Shown in pieces: positions 59,904-64,000 of a stretch of 64,000 nt of DNA. A program made the position numbers and the translations under genes. The first letter of the stretch is position 1. Every line of letters begins with the position of its first letter. The notes under the pieces are model-generated. The model made no database searches and was not told where the DNA came from. It saw only the letters and a program-made list of their open reading frames with translations. This DNA is from Floccularia luteovirens (Eukaryota; Basidiomycota; Agaricomycetes; Agaricales; Squamanitaceae): assembly GCA_009739215.1 (NCBI GenBank), contig VSJF01000003.1, positions 2,728,001-2,792,000 on the forward strand. Direction: 5' to 3'.

Positions 59904-61029
59904 GGTCAGAACTCGGTGAGAGTTCAAGTTCACGCTGTCTCTACTTACTTTATCTTGACTCCCACAGTTCCGATCAATGGATAGATCAATGGACTCGCAT
60001 GTTGAATTGAAGGCCTGTGACCCAAGTCCCAAAATCTGAAACATCCCCCGCGGAGCGCCAGGCGAAAAGGGGATATATGAGAATCCAATCGCGCTGTTGT
60101 GAGAAGGTTTTACCGAAACAATTAACCAAGGACTGGTTAAAAATCAATATTCAAATCATACCATGTTCCTCGACATTTGGTTACGATATGTTGGTGATCA
60201 ACAGTCTTGAAGCTACCCAAGTAAAATTTTATTTCGCGGTTTGAGAGTGAACATCAACTGTCTGCAGGTTCATCGACTCTACAATAGGTCAGGCTAAATT
60301 TGGTCAACCTACAACGTCATTGAGAATCATTCTCATTCAATTTGAGCGTTCGACAACTGCACTAAAATCAGTATATTATTCGCAATCAAACAGCAAAGTG
60401 GTACACCAGATATACATACATACAATACTGCGAATACTAGGGGTTGAAACCCAGTGAAAACTGGCTCTGCGCTGATCTGAGTAGACGTGGAAAATCTGGT
60501 CTCCGCCGAATTCAGCGGCGGATTATAGACATTAATCCGAGTTTTCTGTAGCAAATTCACTAACCACCTTTATTTAAGTTTGTAACGTTATGAACGTGTG
60601 TATATACATATATGTACATGTACGAGTATGTGTGTGTGCGTACATGCGCACCACTATGTAATCCAGTAATCCTCGACTTTTACATGTACAGTGTTAGTAT
60701 TATCTGTACTATCCTCTGATTTGAGTCATTTAATCTTGCTCTATAAGGTTTTTAGTATCGGAGGCATTGAAAAAGTAGTCTACTACATACTAAGACAGAA
60801 TCGGCAGCACCAGTGCAGTGCGCAAGTCTGCGCCCCCCAACACTACGACGGATACTCCTGATACGGAGATAGCGTCTGTGATATATAGGGTACACAGCTG
60901 TTGCATGGGCAGATGTGGGGTTGCCTTCCAGTTAGTGCCTTGATTTGCATTGCATATTGCTAGGGCACTTGGAGCGGCTTTGTGATGTGGCGGATATTTC
61001 TGCAAACAAACCCAAACCCATATTTTCGA
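59904..61029. other. Intergenic region
   Basis: 1.1 kb between the acetyltransferase start and the transposase remnant. It contains the simple repeat annotated at 60591-60662. The open frames at 60017-60244 (+) and 60333-60560 (-) show no family motif. Confidence 0.5.
60591..60662. repeat. Imperfect (TG/TA) microsatellite
   Basis: Alternating purine-pyrimidine dinucleotides (GTGTGTATATACATATATG, GTATGTGTGTGTGCGTACATG) make an imperfect TG/CA-TA tract of about 70 bp. It may form Z-DNA or cruciforms; no function is implied. Confidence 0.6.
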
Positions 61030-62530
61030 GCTGACCACACCAACGATGCCAGAACCAAAAGTACCATTGTCCATGTCCTAGGTGTAATGGTGCTTTGGTT
61101 ACAAAACGAACACGACACAATCACATACCACACATCCAATCAGCTTCCTTGACAATACCCTCCTTCTCGGAATGGGCTGCATCAAATTCTCGCACTCATC
61201 GCAACGCTGCCAACACAGCCTCTGACTTGTTAGAGAAAGATAGCTCATATGGTAGTGATTCTAGTAAACCAGAAGAGGAGAGGCCAACAAAAAGGAAACG
61301 GCATGCATCGGTATGTCTACTAATAATCTATCCAAGATCATATAACCTACACTTCTGTCTCCCTTTTGTAACCTATGCAATACTACAATCCTAGCACGAA
61401 TATCAGGATAACTACCATTCAGATGGGGACAATATACCTGATTTACATCCGGAACAGTGTGAAATCTCAAATACTAATGTGGACTACGACTCGCAATTGG
61501 AAAGTGATGACAATCCTCATTATGACGATTCTGGGAGTGTTTTTGATCAAGAGAATACAGTACAAAACGAGCAGGCTGCCGCTGCAGCTACCCTCTACCA
61601 AGACCAGCATCCAGGAACACCAGATCCCCATGAGGACGAGGATACTCTCAATGATCTAGTATCACGTATTGACAATATCCAAATCTGCCAGAGCTTTATT
61701 CAGCTCATCCGAGATGCCACTGTTGATAATGGTAATCTTGATGTCTCAGTGATTGAGCGTCTCCGCTCTCCTGACCAGGGCATTGTTGATATCTCAGTCC
61801 CCGATACTCGTTTGTCATTGGATCTTTTTCTAGCAATCTCTAATGCTTCAGAGGCAGTTTACTCTGCAGCTCGAGAAGCTTTCATTCGACGCCTTCCCGA
61901 GGCAAACATTTTATCATATTATTCAGTGAAGAAACTTGTTGCACAACTTAGTGGCATTGTCTCTGTTGAGGATGACATGTGTATAAACTCATGTCATGCA
62001 TTCACTGGGCCCTTCTCTCATTTAGATTCATGCACCATGTGTTCAGAGCCACGATATGAACCTAATGCTCTCGCATCTGGCAAAAAAATTCCACGGCAAA
62101 AGTGCTGTACAATTCCACTGGGTCCACAGATCCAAGCTCGTCGTCGTTCCGAAGAGAGTGCACTAGCTGCACATTACTGAGAGGAAAAACTCCTAAAGAT
62201 TGAGGAGATGATAGAAAATCTCCAAACTGAGGACGGCATCGATTTACAACTTGATGATGTGTTTTGTGGCGCTGATTTTATTACACTTGCAGAATCAATC
62301 AATATTACCACACATGATACCATTGTCAGCCTTTCTCTTGATGGTGTGCAACTATATTCCAACAAGAAATCTGATACATGGATTGCCATCTGGATTATTC
62401 ACGACCTCTCACCAGAACAACGCTACAAGAAGAAATATGTCCTTCCGAGCACTGTAATTCCTGGACCTGAACAAACCAAAGAACATTGACTCTTACCTTT
62501 TCCGTGCAATTCACCATCTCTCTGCATTAC
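61030..62530 (+). mobile_element. Plavaka/Tnp2-like (CACTA-type) DNA transposase remnant
   Basis: The 5' part encodes YHCPCPRCNGALVTKRTRHN, a Cys-rich header typical of these transposases, then PSFSEWAASNSRTHRNAA. An intron (61313-61394) leads to an acidic region and to CINSCHAFTGPFSHLDSC, then TMCSEPRYEPNA, KIPRQKCCTIPLGPQIQA and RRRSEES. After an in-frame TGA (62178-62180) it continues EEKLLKIEEMIENLQTEDGI, DDVFCGADFITLAESI, VSLSLDGVQLYSNKKSDTWI and YVLPSTVIPGP. A frame break near 62470 then gives NIDSYLFRAIHHLSALQ, ending in TGA. This is the N-terminal third of a transposase and is clearly inactive; the rest is missing or unrecognisable. Terminal inverted repeats were not found. Confidence 0.75.
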
Positions 62531-62767
62531 AATGAGAGAATAACTGTGCAGGCTTGTGTGGGGAGGATTACCCCTATGAGTTCATAGGGACTTTGGTGAC
62601 AGAGAAGGTTTTCTTGAAAGAAAGTATAAGGAATGTAGTAGAATATATTGAAATCACTAATTGGTGAGATGTTGACTTGTACTTTACAGCTGTCTTTAAG
62701 TACTAGAAAATGTGTAAGGTATACTAAAATGGAAGGAGGAAAACATATGTGATGCGCGTTGTGTCAT

Positions 62768-62960
62768 CTAGACTATACTAAATGGTGATTTAATGTGATA
62801 AGGTGAAGGTGTGAAATAGTATGGAAAAGGAAAGTGTGAAGTATGAAATGAAAGGAGAAATGAAACAAGGTGATTATAGTAAGGAAGTGTGAATAATGTG
62901 AAATGAGAGGGGAAATGTGAATGATAAAGGGACATGAAGTGATAATGTGAAATGGTGATG
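62768..62960. repeat. Low-complexity purine-rich tract (GTGAAATG-like words)
   Basis: About 190 bp consists almost only of A, G and T on the plus strand, with repeated GTGAAATG/GAAATGAAA-like words. It is probably degenerate satellite or transposon-internal sequence between the two mobile-element remnants. Confidence 0.6.
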
Positions 62961-63139
62961 GAAACAGAATGGAACGTGTTATCCAGGACTAGCGCGCACA
63001 CTCACCTCACACCTCCTCCCCACTTTGAGAAATCAATGCTCCATGTTGATCCTCCTTCCTCAAACTTCTTCATCCTCTTCGACAGTGGCAAAATCTTTGG
63101 GTTCAATGACTTTGGTAATTTCGACAGGATAGGTAGGAA

Positions 63140-64000
63140 TCACATGTGATAAGGAATGAGGCGAAATGCTGCGTACTTGAGTTTAGAGACTGCTCTGTTG
63201 AGTTCCGCTAAACGGTAAGCACCACTCCTGAGCTGTTTCACAACTAACATCAGTCCATAGTACCTAGGTTTTCCTTTCCTCCCGACTTCTGCTTCTATCT
63301 TCTTATTCAACACCAGCACTAAATCCCCTTCCTGGAAATCAAAATCGATGATTTTGTGTTGATTTTTCTTCTCAAAGTCTGCGATCGATTCATATCTTTG
63401 TTTCAAAATGCGATTGTGAATTAGAGCAAGGTCTTCATCACATGGTGTTCGAGCTGGCATGTGCGTATGGCAAGTAATTCTGCATTTGTTAATTTGGTGC
63501 GGATATCTGGGAAGAGGAATGTTGCTTCAGGTGATGTCAAATGGGAGTAGAGGTTCGACGTCGTGTGCTGCATAGTAAGGTGAGAATCCGGTATGTCGTC
63601 TTGTAGTGATTCTGTCCTGCCTAGAATACATATGCTGCGTGCTGAGACCATTTGCGTATATCAGATCCGCAAGTCTTCATGAGTGTGTCTCAAATGGAAC
63701 AGTGCATGATTTCGAACAATTCCATTGCTTCCTGAATTGTATGCTGATATGCGTATGTGATTTATGTTATATTTCTTGCTCAGGAAGTCCAAGGCTGCGA
63801 TGAATGGTGTCCCATTATCTGTAATGATTTCTGCAACACCTCCTCATCTACACAAGATCTCCTTAAAAATAAACATATCCAGGGTGCGTGCCATTTCTTC
63901 CTTCAACATTCTCCACTCAGGCCAACTTGTTAGGCTGCAGTGCGCTTGTACAATGTATTTGTATCCTCCAGATGGCAGTAAGTACATGGAGTCAATATGA
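63140..64000 (-). mobile_element. Ty3/gypsy retrotransposon pol remnant (integrase and C-terminal tail), runs off the window
   Basis: From the window edge leftwards the minus strand encodes SMYLLPSGGYKYIVQAHCSL, TSWPEWRMLKEE, FIFKEILCR, a TGA where Trp is expected (about 63847-63849), GGVAEIITDNGTPFIAALDF, LSKKYNINHIRISAYNSGSN and GIV: the integrase core with its Asp-Asn-Gly motif. After frame breaks a tail follows: PCDEDLALIHNRILKQRYES, IIDFDFQEGDLVLVLNKKIE, KPRYYGLMLVVKQLRSGAYR and LKYAAFRLIPY. Reverse transcriptase and LTRs are not in view. The element is dead. Confidence 0.8.

Noticed and set aside
61030..64000. One composite transposon covering the whole right end
   Set aside because: The plus-strand Tnp2-like transposase and the minus-strand Ty3/gypsy integrase belong to different classes and are separated by unrelated low-complexity sequence. 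They are two independent remnants.

Overview
The window reads as a filamentous basidiomycete (Agaricomycete) nuclear genome. Genes are cut by many short introns (mostly about 45-70 bp, GTRNGY donors, CAG/TAG acceptors). Typical Agaricomycete families are present: a 7TM receptor-like family, a GH3 beta-glucosidase with a PA14 insert, F-box proteins, a Crinkler-kinase, and Plavaka/Tnp2-like and Ty3/gypsy transposon remnants. No rRNA, tRNA, CRISPR array or bacterial-type signal was seen.

Layout. 1.4-3.7 kb holds a RAD7-like nucleotide-excision-repair gene (minus). 3.7-6.2 kb is gene-free but carries a diverged direct duplication. 6.2-7.4 kb is a multi-TM gene of unknown function whose decayed, partly inverted paralogue lies at 17.6-18.6 kb. 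Between them are a single-pass membrane protein gene (7.7-9.7 kb), the queuine tRNA-ribosyltransferase accessory subunit (10.5-12.4 kb, minus) and an intracellular-type GH3 beta-glucosidase (14.0-17.5 kb). A mitochondrial-type PP2C phosphatase is at 18.9-20.5 kb. Three paralogous genes for tiny secreted peptide precursors, not previously known to me, sit at 20.6-23.0 kb. They are followed by a frameshifted F-box gene and a hypothetical gene.

28.3-38.5 kb is a tandem array of 7TM receptor-like genes on the minus strand: three intact, one full-length pseudogene and one fragment. It was partly made by a ~3.3-3.4 kb tandem duplication that also copied the 3' end of the neighbouring long-chain acyl-CoA synthetase gene (38.9-41.2 kb). 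Then come a CK1-like kinase gene lacking the catalytic Asp, a small secreted six-cysteine protein, an SRPK-type kinase, a coiled-coil/low-complexity protein gene with two frame breaks, the lariat-debranching enzyme DBR1, and a C2H2 zinc-finger factor. The right end is accessory: a decayed Crinkler-kinase gene, a GNAT acetyltransferase, and broken transposase and integrase genes running to the window edge.

Housekeeping functions touch DNA repair, tRNA modification, splicing (SRPK, DBR1) and lipid activation. The most unusual content is the secreted-peptide family (identical 127-bp first exons, TATA-like boxes about 100 bp upstream, shared core PQxNGxLAxPC) lying about 5-18 kb from the expanded 7TM array. 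A ligand/receptor link is only an inference. Several otherwise conserved genes contain single-base frame breaks, some in G runs. These may be assembly errors or young pseudogenes, and should be checked against reads.
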